From Mikania micrantha (Eukaryota; Streptophyta; Magnoliopsida; Asterales; Asteraceae), in assembly GCA_009363875.1 (NCBI GenBank), contig CM018680.1:66744639-66808638 (forward strand): a stretch of DNA of 64,000 nt. The letters are read 5' to 3'. This document shows positions 20,997-32,448 of the stretch, piece by piece. Position 1 is the stretch's first letter, and every line of letters starts with the position of its first letter. A program made the translations under genes and the position numbers. Under the pieces are notes generated by a model that worked only from the letters and a program-made list of their open reading frames with translations, was not told where the DNA came from and made no database searches.

Positions 20997-23016
20997 TGCA
21001 GCGGAATTTAAGGTGCTTACACAAAATATTATACAGATTTAAACAAACATTAACATATAACCCAAGTCTCTATAGTTTTATAACATAGCCAGATTATGTC
21101 AGGGTAGTCTTCAATATATGCCACGAGCCCTCCTGTTATTCTTTCCAATCTATTTAACCTGATATGCACGTAAACCAAGTCAGCTTTATGCTGGTGAGTT
21201 CTAAGTTAGATTTTTAAATAAATCTTTTAATCATTTATATCATCACATCACATAATTCCATGCATAACACACATGTTATCATAACATTAATCACTCAGGG
21301 CAGAAACTTTAACATTCGCTGATGACCGAAGTCAACAGGCTTGTGCAGCACAAGACTCTTAAACTATCAACCCGAAGTTGATAACTTACACATGCATAAG
21401 ATTTCCTCAACTGGCAAAACACAGTCGGCAGGCCCGTGTTTCCACAGGACTCTTAATCCATCAACCGAAGTTGACGGCTCATACCGGTACAAGACTTCTT
21501 TACATATATCATTCATACATAACATGGTTTAAGTCATATAAACCATCATAATCATAAACCTTTCTCCGCACCGTAGTGCTCAACTTTTGCCCAACCGCAG
21601 CCGGGACTTCAAAATCACATTTTCTCCTCGATCTCAGCCGAGACTTTAAAAAAAACATTTTTCTTCTCAACCCAGTTGAGACTTAAAACATTATTTATTT
21701 CAAAACATTCTTTTCCTGAAAACATACTTTACCTGATCATATTCAGGTTAGAAATTACTTTCATACAATATCTTTATAACATGCATACCAGCCCAAAATG
21801 GTAAAACATTTAAAACAGGGCTATAAGAACTCACTTGATGTCTTACGTAGCAAGATCACTCGCAAATGGTACTTATGATATAATTCTGCATTGGTTTACG
21901 TTTAATAAGTCATTATGTTTTAACTTACTGATTAAATCTTTCTGAACGTCCAATGTCAAAGACCTTGCCTTGATAGTCTTCAAATAGTTAAGGTTGTTGG
22001 TTATAATGCTAAAACAAGTTCCTAGACAGATTAATGGCTTAGGAATGATCAATCCTTGTTATTGATTACCCAGATATCATGAAATATCTCAACGTAGCCT
22101 TAGAATAGGTTTAACAACCATGTTTAACATACTAATCTGCCTGTTATCATAAGCATCAGATAATCGTTCCAATGAGTATGTTAATGGTTGTGATTAGTTT
22201 GAAACACCTGGATTTCATGTTGCATGTCAAGTATTAATCAAACTAATCACCTACAGTGTCATAATCAAATGGTTTAAACCATTATAACCGTTGCTATGAT
22301 TCCATGCAAACCGGGCATTACAACGGCTCAAAACAAGGATTTACCCGTTAACAATTTGAGTTTGTTATTCATAATCAATCCTAGTCATCATCTAGGAAAT
22401 AATCAACAACCCTAACTATATCATTACGTTCAAAAACAAGATTTAATCATTCATTATCAATCTAGAAGGTTAAAAGGAACCGTTACCTATTCAGACGAAG
22501 TTCTGCACGTAAAAAGACGATCCGGACTTGTATTAACGATCCTTAGTGTGATCCACTTGATCAAGAGGATTCAAAATAGAGATTGGATGGCTTAGAACTG
22601 ATTTTTCGTGTGTGGGATGGCTGAAATCGTCGAAGAGAAGATAAGATTGCATCTTCTAGACAAAACTGACTTTTTAAGCCAATCATCCGGTTCGCTGACG
22701 TCAGGCGCATCGCCCCACGCCAGACGGTGGTCTGGGGCGTACCGCGCGGGGCAAAGGTTCCAGATATTTTCGTTGTGATCCGCGCGTACCGCCTAGGGTC
22801 AGTGTGTTGCTCGGGGCGTACCGCCCCAGCCCCTTTTCGTCCATTTTTCGATTCTATCTTCGTTTCACGATTCCGGACAATCCGTAACTCCGTTTCGTGC
22901 ACGGTTTTCGCCCACGTTCACCTTTTCTCGCGCACTATCATCCTGTAATAATTTCGACTATCATCTCAACGTGGATTTCATGCGCGATCAAATGTGCTAA
23001 ATCTTCGGCTGTTACA
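20997..23016 (-). repeat. Chromovirus LTR, about 2.0 kb
   Basis: On the minus strand the LTR opens TGTAACAGCCGAAG at 23016, directly after the polypurine tract. Its far end is taken as the TGCAGCGGAA at 20997 (so ...TTCCGCTGCA on the minus strand); that end is less certain because the partner LTR is absent. It contains the CpG-rich block 22690-22830 (GCGCATCGCCCC, GCGCGTACCGCC) found again at 5340-5648 and 39830-39930. Local degenerate repeats with GAAGTTGA and ACAxGACTCTTAA occur at 21320-21500. Confidence 0.8.
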
Positions 23017-23030
23017 AATCTACCCTCCTT
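23017..23030 (-). other. Polypurine tract of the chromovirus
   Basis: On the minus strand AAGGAGGGTAGATT immediately precedes the LTR start. This is the primer site for plus-strand DNA synthesis. Confidence 0.8.
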
Positions 23031-23056
23031 ACAATAGGTTTCGTCCTCGAAACCTG

Positions 23057-25440
23057 TTATATTTCAAACAAATGTGGGTAGAGTCGTTTCATCTCGTCTT
23101 CAACCTCCCATGTAGCCTCAGATCCTTTTCGGTGTTTCCATTGAACCTTAACTTGTCTAATCGTTTTGTTACGTAATTGTTTTTCTTTCGTATCAACAAT
23201 TGCAACTGGTTCTTCTATGTAATTTAGCTTTTCATCAACTTCAATGTCATTTAAAGGCACATATGCTACATCATCTGCTAGACATTTTCTCAGATGTGAA
23301 ACGTGAAATGTCGGATGAATTCCACTCAGTTCATCTGGCAGATCTAATCGGTAGGCTACCTTACCGACCCGAGCCATTATTCGAAAAGGTCCAATAAATC
23401 TCGGACTCAACTTTCCTCTTTTCCTGAATCGAATAACTCCTTTCCATGGTGAAACTTTTAACAGTACTTGATCGCCTACCTCAAACTCTATTGGTCTCCG
23501 TCTTTTATCAGCATAGGACTTCTGTCGATCCTGTGCAGCTTTCATTCGTGCTCTAACTAGCTGGAGCTTTTCAGTCAAATCAATTACTGCAGCTTTACTT
23601 CCCACTTCTTTTTGTCCTACTCCTCCCCAACACACAGCCATCCTACAACGCCGTCCGTACAATGCCTCGTATGGTGGCATGCACTAGCATGATAGCTGTT
23701 GTTGTATGAGAATTACACTAATGGTAAATGATCATCCCAGCTACCACCAAAATCAATAATACAAGCTCTCAGCATATCCTCTAAGGTTTGGATAGTCTTT
23801 TCAAACTGTCCATCTGTTTGAGGATGATATGCAGTGCTGATATTGAGTCTTGTACCCATCGATTCATGAAACTGTTTCCAGAATCTTGAAACAAATCGTG
23901 TGTCACGATCGGACACTATAGAAACTGGAACTCCATGTCTTGTAATTATTTCTTTCACGAATAATTCGGACAGTTTCTCCGACGTATAAGACTCACGTAT
24001 AGGTAAGAAATGAGCACTTTTCGTTAATTGGTCTACAATCACCCAAATAGTATCTATGACGTTTCGCCGTGAGAGGCAACTTGGTAATAAAATCCATGGT
24101 GATGTGTTCCCACTTCCATTCTGGAACTTCTAGAGGTTGCACATAACCATAAGGTTTCTGATATTAAGCTTTTACTTGCGCACATGTCAAACATTTGTTT
24201 ACGTACTGCATCACATTAAACTTCATACCTGGCCACCAATAATCCTTTCGGAGGTCTTGATACATTTTTGTTGCACCAGGATGAATAGAGTACCGTGACT
24301 TATGTGCTTCGTCTAGAATCCTAGACCTGATGTCCCCGTTTCGTGGAACCCACATTCGACCAAATCGGATCTTAACACCAAATTCATTTTCTTCTAAATT
24401 CTTAACTTGACCAAAGATTCTTTCGAATCCAACATTTTCTTCCTTTAGTCCTTCCTTCTGTGCATCCTTGAGCTCACTCAGGAAATCTAGTATTATCACC
24501 AAACTATACGACTTAACTCGTATAGTAGAGTGTTTAGTCTTGCGAGTTAGAGCATCAGCCACCACATTGGCTTTGCCCGGGTGATACAAAATCTCACAAT
24601 CATAATCCTTGAGCAGCTCAAGCTATCTTCTTTGTCTCATATTCAAATCTTTCTGTTCAAAGAAGTATTTTAGGCTTTTATGATCTGTGTAAATTGTACA
24701 CTTGACTCCATATAAATAGTGCCTCCAAATTTTTAAAGCAAATACCACAGCAGCTAATTCCAAATCATGTGTTGGATAATTAGCCTCGTGGCTTTTCAAT
24801 TGTCTTGAGGCATACGCTATTACCTTTCCCCTTTGCATAAGTACACAACCCAAGCCCAGATAAGACGCATCTGAGTATACCACCATGTCTTCATTACCAT
24901 CCGGCAATGTTAAAATAGGAGCTTCGGTTAATCTCTTTTTCAATTCTTCTAAAGCTTGGACCTGCGTTGGACCCCAATCATATTTTACTTCTTTCCTAGT
25001 CAATTTTGTCAACGGTGTAGCAATCCTAGAGAAATCCTGAATGAATCTTCTGTAAGAACCTGCTAATCCAAGAAAGCTACGAACTTCCGTTGGTGTTTTC
25101 GGAGGATTCCATTTCATTACCGCTTCTACTTTAGCTGGGTCCACCGTTATGCCTTCTGGACTAATAACATAACCTAGGAACTGCACTTCTCGTAACCAAA
25201 AGGCACATTTGGAAAACTTGGCATAAAGCTTTTCTTTTCTTAGCATTTCAAGTACTTCCCGAAGATGACACGCATGATCACCTTCACTCTTTGAGTATAT
25301 TAAGATGTCATCAATGAACACAATCACTGATCGATCTAACATGGGTCTGCACACCCGATTCATCAAATCCATAAACGCTGCAGGGGCATTAGTTAACCCA
25401 AAAGACATTACAAGGAACTCATAATGTCCATAACGTGTGC
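23057..25440 (-). pseudogene. Chromovirus pol: RT, RNase H, integrase, chromodomain, broken
   Basis: From 25440 down: the RT second half (RTRYGHYEFLVMSFGLTNAP, then FIDDILIYSK with the catalytic DD, then FLGYVIS), RNase H (VVYSDASYLGLG ... YTDHKSLKYFF), a YHPGKANVVADAL linker, the integrase zinc domain (H..H..CLTCAQVKA, 24265-24164), the integrase core (VDQLTKSAHFLPI, DRDTRF, TDGQFEKTIQTLEDM; the D and E residues are still there), the C-terminal domain (GPFRIMARVGKVAYRLDLP, HVSHLRKCL) and a chromodomain (RQVKVQWKHR ... TWEVEDEMKRLYPHLFEI). Breaks: TAG after QRR near 24622, a stop at 24162, a frameshift near 24045, and a stop and frameshift at 23712-23680. The 5' third of pol and all of gag are gone. 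The chromodomain would have steered integration to marked chromatin. Confidence 0.9.
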
Positions 25441-25892
25441 GAATAGTACAAATATTAAACTAACTACAATAGTTAAATAATAAATAAATTTTAAATTATA
25501 TAACTAAACTATATATACAATAAAAATTAAATGATTAAATAAAAATAAATTTTAAATAATATAATTTATATAATTAAATAATACTAATAGTTAAATATTA
25601 TTAAGTAATAATAAAATAATAGTGTTTAGATTTAAATTATGATAAATTAATTTAATAATATTAATAATTACAATAAAATAATATTAGTAATAATTAAATA
25701 ATTAAAAACTATATAATTAAATAATACCATTTAAATTGAAAATTTTGATAAAGTGTATAGGATTTTACGTTGCAGTAACAACTGTTATGACGTAGTTTTA
25801 TATCTACGTTTTGTTATAACGAATTTTGTCTGTGTTCTGATATTGGAAACTATGGCAGAATTCCTGCCGCAACGCGCGGGGTAACCCACTAG
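25441..25892 (+). mobile_element. Helitron-like 3' end (copy 1)
   Basis: The 3' terminus reads CCGCAACGCGCGGGG, a short hairpin (CCGC/GCGG), then TAACCCACTAG followed by T, which matches the CTRR-T rule for Helitron ends. The AT-rich body (GTTAAATAATAAATAAATTT) is shared with 27744-28315. The 5' boundary coincides with the chromovirus breakpoint and lacks the expected A|TC, so this copy is 5'-truncated. Confidence 0.65.
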
Positions 25893-26045
25893 TTATATAT
25901 ATATATATATATATTTATAAATTATTTTATAACAATAAAGTATTTATAAAATTATTTTATTATTACAAAATAATAAAAATAAATCCTTTGTTACTTGTAG
26001 TTTAATTGGATTATTAAAGTATTAATAACAAGATATATTTATATA

Positions 26046-26078
<33 letters not shown>

Positions 26079-26084
26079 TATGTA
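25893..26084. repeat. Shared flank of the Helitron-like copies, plus (TA)n
   Basis: TTATATATAT ... TTACTTGTAGTTTAATTGG ... AATAACAAGATATATTTATA is repeated after the second Helitron-like end (28316-28470). The duplicated unit therefore goes beyond the element, meaning one insertion was later duplicated. Confidence 0.8.
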
Positions 26085-27690
26085 CTAGGTAATTACCCCG
26101 TGTAATACACAGATGAAATATAAAATATTATATACTTATTATAAAACTTTAGAAATTATAAAATAATAATTTAATATAAATTGATGAAAATATGTATTAA
26201 CAAGTATTTTAAGTAATAAAACGATAATTAAAATTTTCAATAACTAAAGAAATGTTACTTAATCTTCTTGATTTGTAACAATAAAGATCTTTAAACTAAA
26301 TGATGTTAAACATTAGTTGTTTTTTATCAACTCAAATAGTCTAACATTGTTTTAACTTTAAATCTAGGTCTACTAATATAAACCTATCATAAGTCTTCGC
26401 CAAAGCATCCACTTAACATGCTACATTTGCAAAATAAAGATTTTTGTCAACTATTTGTATAGTTGGTGAGTAACGCATACAGTTTATATACTATTCATAA
26501 GAAAACTAATGCAATTCAATTAGACTATAAATTTTAAACTCTAGCATGCGTATCCTACTAGTTTGTAACTAAGTTTTTAGAATATCTCGTCTCCAAACTC
26601 GTATCAATACTTAACTAAAAAGCTTAGTATATCTATAAGTTTGCAATAGTTTATATGGTCTCCAAACTCGTTCCAGTACAAAGCACAAAACTAAGTATTT
26701 TCAACAAGTCTGCTCATAGTTTTAGTTTTCACCCTTTAACACATTTGACTTAAGTCAAAACGAAGGTGGTATCTAACACACCTTAAGCTATTCGGTATCG
26801 AATAACATAGAATATCATAGCATCTCAAAGCAAGTAGAATCACATAGCACAAATTCAAACCAAATAGACGAAAGACATTGCATATATACAATTTGACTCT
26901 AAAAGAACTTAGTTTTTGAGTACTAGCATATGTAACATCCCCAAAGTACAAAATGTAAAAGATAGAGTATAGATTTACTCACATTGATGTCTTAGCTTTG
27001 TCCAATAGTTTGTTGCCTAAGATTTATGAAGTTATGTTTGCACACCTTAACCTAAAGGCAATATAATCCATAGTCTTTACTTAGAGTTCAAGTTTGACAT
27101 ATCCTAGAATCTATGGCCTCCTATAGAAGTCCTAAAAGATGTGTCGAAGTTTGAGTTGTTTCATACGAATATTTATTTATTTATATAATAAATAAATACT
27201 CGTAATTGAAGTTGAATATCATTCAAATAACATTTAGCACTTTGAATAACTTATTTCCAACCATTTCTTCGTGATTAACAAGTTTATGATTTAATAATTG
27301 GTTTTAAAATTTTGTCTAAAATAATTTATTTCAATTAAGTTATGAATTACATAAATGATTGGTTTAAATACTTGTTATATAAAATAACTATTTGTTTTTG
27401 AATAATATTTTAAAATCATTTTATGCAAACTTTAATGATTTAAACTTTTAGATTTCTACTTAAAAAAGTTACGTAAATAAGTTGTTTATATATTAAGATT
27501 ATTTATTAGTATAACTATTTAAAAGTCATTTTGATTTTTTTTTGTTTATATATAAAAGAAAAAGAAACAAAGTTAGTTATTGTCTTTTATTAAAATTAAT
27601 TAGTTTATTTAAATGAATAATCTTGGTATAAAATAGATTGACTTTTGAATATAAACTAGCTTATTTTAACATTCAAAAAAATTAAATAAA
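26085..27690 (-). mobile_element. Possible second Helitron-like 3' end (minus strand); rest AT-rich
   Basis: On the minus strand the DNA reads CTGTGTATTACACGGGGTAATTACCTAG then T: a hairpin (TGTG/CACG region) followed by CTAG and a T at 26085-26084. The extent of the element to the right is unknown. 26120-27690 shows no gene. The phrase CTCCAAACTCGT recurs at 26591 and 26661. Confidence 0.45.
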
Positions 27691-28044
27691 CTGATAATCA
27701 AATATATATTACTATATATACAAAGTTCATATGCAATGATTGCATACGAATAGTACAAATATTAAAATAACTATAATAGTTAAATAATAAATAAATTTTA
27801 AATTATATAACTAAACTATATATACAATAAAAATTAAATGATTAAATAAAAATAAATTTTAAATAAACTGATAATCAAATATATATTACTATATATACAA
27901 AGTTCATATGCAATGATTGCATACGAATAGTACAAATATTAAAATAACTATAATAGTTAAATAATAAATAAATTTTAAATAATATAATTTATATAATTAA
28001 ATAATACTAATAGTTAAATATTATTAATTAATAATAAAATAATT
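27691..28044. repeat. Tandem duplication, 177-bp unit, in Helitron-like copy 2
   Basis: CTGATAATCAAATATATATT starts at 27691 and again at 27868. Both copies continue through TTCATATGCAATGATTGCAT and ACGAATAGTACAAATATTAA. Confidence 0.9.
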
Positions 28045-28315
28045 GTGTTTAGATTTAAATTATGATAAATTAATTTAATAATATTAATAATTACAATAAA
28101 ATAATATTAGTAATAATTAAATAATTAAAAACTATATAATTAAATAATACCATTTAAATTGAAAATTATGATAAAGTGTATAGGATTTTACGTCGCAGTA
28201 ACAACTGTTATGACGTATTTTTATATCTACGTTTTGTTATAACGAATTTTGTCTATATTCTGATATTGGAAACTATGGCAGAATTCCTGCCGCAACGCGC
28301 GGGGTAACCCACTAG
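27744..28315 (+). mobile_element. Helitron-like 3' end (copy 2)
   Basis: The same end as copy 1 (CCGCAACGCGCGGGG ... CTAG at 28312-28315, then T). The two bodies differ by a few substitutions and by the extra 177-bp tandem unit here. Confidence 0.65.
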
Positions 28316-28679
28316 TTATATATATATATATATATATTTATAAATTATTTTATAACAATAAAGTATTTATAAAATTATTTTATTATTACAAAATAATAAA
28401 AATAAATCCTTTGTTACTTGTAGTTTAATTGGATTATTAAAGTATTAATAACAAGATATATTTATATTTATTTATTTGTTATTTTATTATATTTTTTATT
28501 TATTAAGTATATATATTTTTTAAATTATTTTAATGAATATGAACAATCTAAAATATAAAAATAAATTGAATAAGTTACATGGATATAATTAATAACTACA
28601 GAGTATAAAAATTTATTTTATGACTTTTAGAATTTTTTTAATAAAAGAAAAATGATTTGAAATAGTTAAAACCGATTAC
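28316..28679. other. AT-rich flank of Helitron-like copy 2
   Basis: 28316-28470 duplicates 25893-26050. The remainder is AT-rich with no recognised feature. Confidence 0.5.
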
Positions 28680-28775
28680 AACATAAAAAGACCGGCTTGG
28701 ACCCCTGCCCGCAAGCCTCGAACTCAGGTTCCCGCGCCCCACACACGTGTGCTTACCGCTGTGCTATTGTTCCTT
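28680..28775 (-). repeat. tRNA-derived SINE-like head
   Basis: The minus strand reads TAGCACAGCGGTAAG (28752-28766), a good polymerase III A box, and 37 bp on GAGTTCGAGGC (28715-28725), a B box. A T/A-rich tail lies further 3' (near 28680). An intact tRNA fold is not evident, and the segment stands out as GC-rich in AT-rich DNA. The alternative is a tRNA pseudogene. Confidence 0.55.
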
Positions 28776-29388
28776 GGGAAAATAGCAGAATGGTGTAGGT
28801 TTGTCCATGGTATGTTATCGATTTGATGGAGTCCGTGCTCGTGTATAGCCCTACTGTGCTTGGATCGAATTCACTATCAAATCGGCTTGTAAATGTGTTT
28901 TTGGTTTGCAGATACTTTCGTATTGTCTAAGGGAACCAGAGGAGTTGATCACTGTGAATTTTATAAGTGTTAGAATGACTATTGATTTACACATCGTGTT
29001 TGCTATTTTTAGTATTGATTTAGATTTGATTTGTGATTAATCTTCCTAATTGATGATTGGGATATGTTTTCGCTGTCAAGGTTTTGCTAATATCATCTCA
29101 GATTCGACTAGATTCGTGCGATCGTGTGTGTTTTATAAAACGGGTCACGAAATGGGGTTTGGGTCGGACCATGGGCGATGGGTAAGGAAGAGGAAAGAAA
29201 GAATGTTGTTTTTGAAGTTTAGTCCCTGCAGTTTTCATTTTTATTAATTTCAGCTCTAAAGTCCCTCTACTCACAACCATCTTTCCAACGTTTACAATAA
29301 AACCCTCCATTTCTTAATCTTTTATCATTTTATGTCAAAAACTAACAAAAGTCTTTATAAAACCTTTTTTTAAAGTTATATATATATA
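28776..29388. other. Mixed-composition intergenic DNA
   Basis: 28790-29200 is less AT-rich than its surroundings and has stretches of TGATTTG/GATTGGG without coding signatures. It could be the UTR or intron of a lost gene. Nothing specific was recognised. Confidence 0.35.
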
Positions 29389-29783
29389 GGAAAGGGATCA
29401 TATAATAACCCTCATTAATTGCGGTAGCCCATTAACCCTGGCAAAAAACGCTCAAATCGCAAAATTTTTTTTTTCATGGTTTTTTTATGCAAAAATAGGG
29501 GGGCTCCTTTTTTAAGCGTTCGCTAATTCACAAGCGTTAAAAAGTTAAACGAAATGTAAGTTTGCGTTACACTGCGACACTTAAATAAATGTTTGCAGTG
29601 TAACGCAAACTTACATTTCGTTTAACTTTTTAACGCTTGTGAATTAGCGAACGCTTAAAAAAGGAGCCCCCCTATTTTTGCATAAAAAAAACCATGAAAT
29701 TTTTTTTTTTTGCGATTTGAGCGTTTTTTGCCAGGGTTAATGGGTTACCGCAATTAAGGTGGGTTATTATTCACTCCTTACCC
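29389..29783. mobile_element. Near-perfect fold-back MITE (395 bp hairpin)
   Basis: Arms 29389-29575 and 29595-29783 are inverted copies around a 19-bp spacer. The inner 130 bp are almost identical (for example TTGCGTTACACTGC and its complement, AAGCGTTCGCTAATTCACAA, GCAAAAATAGGGGGGCTCC). The outer parts are more diverged, and both ends meet TATATATAGG/CCTATATATA. The transcript would form a long double-stranded hairpin. It is the same family as the partial copy at 1-290. Confidence 0.9.
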
Positions 29784-30145
29784 TATATATATATAAACTT
29801 TTCATTTATCATTTATAGCTTTAGTGTTTTTATAATGCATTTAATATTTAAAAGGATTTATTCATATCATATTTATTCTTTATCATTTATAATAAAAACT
29901 ATATAAATATTATGGATTAAATAATGATCTTAATAATCTTTTAACATTTTATTATATGTATGTATGTGCGCATATTTAGTACTTTAATTTAATTAAACAT
30001 ATTATGTATATAATTACATAATAACTTTAATTCTTCTAAAGGTTTACTTTGATCATTCACATCCATATTTATACTCATATACTTACCTAAATATATGTAT
30101 AATATTGTGTTAGTTCATTAATGATTAATAATATTTGTTGTTATA
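29784..30145. other. AT-rich intergenic DNA
   Basis: No gene or repeat was recognised beyond simple AT-rich sequence. Confidence 0.5.
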
Positions 30146-30153
30146 ATCTTATA

Positions 30154-30572
30154 CATGGTTGTAGAAGTCGTTAGGCGCTATTCAGGCGGCGAGTGACCGC
30201 CTTGGGATTAATCGGCGCTAGAAGGATTGGAATTTTTATATGTAATTTTAAAAATATATATTATATACACACATTAATATCAATAATTTAATATAATACT
30301 TCAAATTATTTAAAATATAAACTTAATTATACTAAATAAAGTACTTTAAAGTGTAAACTTAAACACTGAGTTCAAAGTTTAGAGATAAATTTCGATGTTA
30401 ACTGGCTGGATTCGATGTTTTAGAGACATATTAATGATTTTTGGTCAATAAATGTCTAAATAATCATGAAATTGGTCCCTTTTACCAGAAAAAAATCAAA
30501 AAGAGTCAAAAAAGTCAAAAAAAATCTGACTAGGCTGACTAGGCCCCGCCTAGGCCGATTTTTACAACTGTG
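30154..30572. mobile_element. hAT-type MITE with perfect 8-bp target duplication
   Basis: This 419-bp element has the ends CATGGTTGTAGAAGTCG and (complement of its right end) CACAGTTGTAAAAATCGG. The target duplication ATCTTATA lies at 30146-30153 and 30573-30580, perfect. Inside each end is a GGCGCTA / CGCCTAGGC block. No coding sequence. Confidence 0.9.
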
Positions 30573-30851
30573 ATCTTATATATATATATTTAATACTTGG
30601 CATAACTATACATACATACATACGAATGTGTTTTTATGAATTCAAAATTTTTGAGGAATACCAAGAAACTTTGTTTTATTGCTAATTGAATACGAGTACA
30701 CTCCAAAATTGATGTTGAGAAACCTTAGGTATTACACTCTCCACCACCTTAGGGAATTTAGTTCCGAAATTAAATTAATTAGAATTGTTGTTATGAGTGT
30801 TGATTGTTTTCTTACTTTCATTTGTTTTTTATTTTCTAAACCTTGACTATC

Positions 30852-30909
30852 GATTAAAGTTCATTACACTGCTAAAAAAACCCTGAATGCAGTGTAATGA
30901 ACTTTAATC
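30852..30909. repeat. Perfect 21-bp inverted repeat hairpin
   Basis: GATTAAAGTTCATTACACTG(C) at 30852-30872 is exactly complementary to 30889-30909, with a 16-nt loop. It is not inside any recognised element. Confidence 0.9.
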
Positions 30910-32448
30910 CTAGTATATATATTTGTTAATGACTTAGTCATGTTTTCATATTTTGCATTTAAAAATATCAGAATAAGCAAATTTCTTACACATTGAGTTT
31001 TAAATAAATCTTGAATGAATTTTCTTCTTTTGAAAACGTTAAACTACATCTTCGACCGAAACTTGTTGGATAAACTCTTGTTCAACATAAGAAATGCAAG
31101 AATCATGCATGAATTGTTTCCACCGTCCTTTTGATAACCAATATTGTGACTAGTCCAAATGACGTTTTCACATAAAAATATTGTTCATAAATGTTCATAT
31201 AAGTTAAAAATCACTATTGTCTAGAGACTACGGCGTCTCATACATACATCCGCCCTTGCAACTAATGTGGGATTAGTTCACCAGGTAGATTTATTGCCTC
31301 TTAGATAGAAAGGTTACATGTTCAAACCCGATCAAAGTTGTAGTTAGTTTGGAGTAGATTATGAATATGAGCCGGAGTAATGACATAATGTTAAAAAAAT
31401 ATAGTTTGCTTGCGATAAATAAGCATACATATATACTGGCAAACATAGTGAAGATATTAATAAACTCCTACTAATGAAGAGGTATATCAAAAACAATTTC
31501 AATTGAACTAGCTATAATAAAACATGAATGTAAAATACATCTAAATTGAATAAATATAACAATAGTAGTTCTAGTTTGCCCCCATCAAGAGAAATGTCAA
31601 TAGAAACATGAAACTTAGGACTAAAAAATCAAATCGTGTCTTTTTCAATAGAATATCAGCAATCTGAAAGGCATGGGTGGCCCGACATGCTTAAAAGGTA
31701 AGCTAAGACTTGGAGCTCCAAAATCTAAGTGCCTTGATTCCTAGCAAATTTTTAATATATGCTGGACTTTTGTTGAATTGATCCAAAATTAAAAAATCAG
31801 AGTAAACAATACAACAATTATAGACTTTATGATCGATAGTTTTGAGTTATTTTTGTGAAAAAATTTAATCACATTTATCAAATTTTTCACTCATTTAAAA
31901 ATAAACTCTTCAATTACTTTTTGATTTTTGTAATTTTGATTTTTTTTGTCTTCTTTATCTTGATTAATGTGATATTTTAAATGTTTTTATTGTATTTATG
32001 AATTGAATTTTCTAGGAATTTCTGAAATATTAACTTAACTCTGTTGATTTCTATGTATATTTGTTTATTCATTTGATATTTTGATACCGATTACTTCCAT
32101 TTTTTTGATTTATGATTTTTCACTCCTCAATAATGTTTTTTATTTTATTTTTTGAACATTTATTGCATATAAGTTTATAAATTGTTTATAATTGTATGTT
32201 TTATTAAAATCTTCGATTGGTAGTTAATATCATAATAATATACGACCTTTTTTAGTTGCACCTTTTTAATTTATATTTAAATACAATTTTGGTGCTTATG
32301 TTCGCAGTTAGGTTATTAGATATCCGTTATGATATTATTAAAAGAATATTATGTTAGTTTTGTTGTCAACATTTATTAGAATTGAAAACAAAATATTTTT
32401 TTTACTTAAATGGTCTAATTTTATTACTCACTTTGAGCCCCTAAAATT
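30910..32448. other. AT-rich intergenic DNA with one SINE-like patch
   Basis: At 31273-31288 TAGTTCACCAGGTAGA resembles an A box, and at 31320-31328 GTTCAAACC resembles a B box; together they suggest a decayed tRNA-derived SINE on the plus strand. Elsewhere no gene is visible. Confidence 0.35.

Larger units (their letters stand above)
20997..25440 (-). mobile_element. Truncated Ty3/gypsy chromovirus (LTR + pol)
   Basis: Minus-strand element with an intact-looking LTR (20997-23016), a polypurine tract (23017-23030) and pol reading RT-RNase H-integrase-chromodomain from 25440 down to 23057. The gag, protease, 5' part of RT and the second LTR are missing. Homology stops at 25440, where AT-rich Helitron-like DNA begins. 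A C-terminal chromodomain places it in the chromoviruses (Tekay-like by its sequence words). Confidence 0.85.

Noticed and set aside
22561..22948. Overlapping 113- and 73-codon frames in the chromovirus LTR
   Set aside because: They fall in the CpG-rich LTR block, which stays open by composition; the related block at 39.8 kb does not keep them.
28680..28775. Functional tRNA gene
   Set aside because: A and B boxes are good, but the acceptor and anticodon stems are not evident and the downstream tail looks SINE-like.
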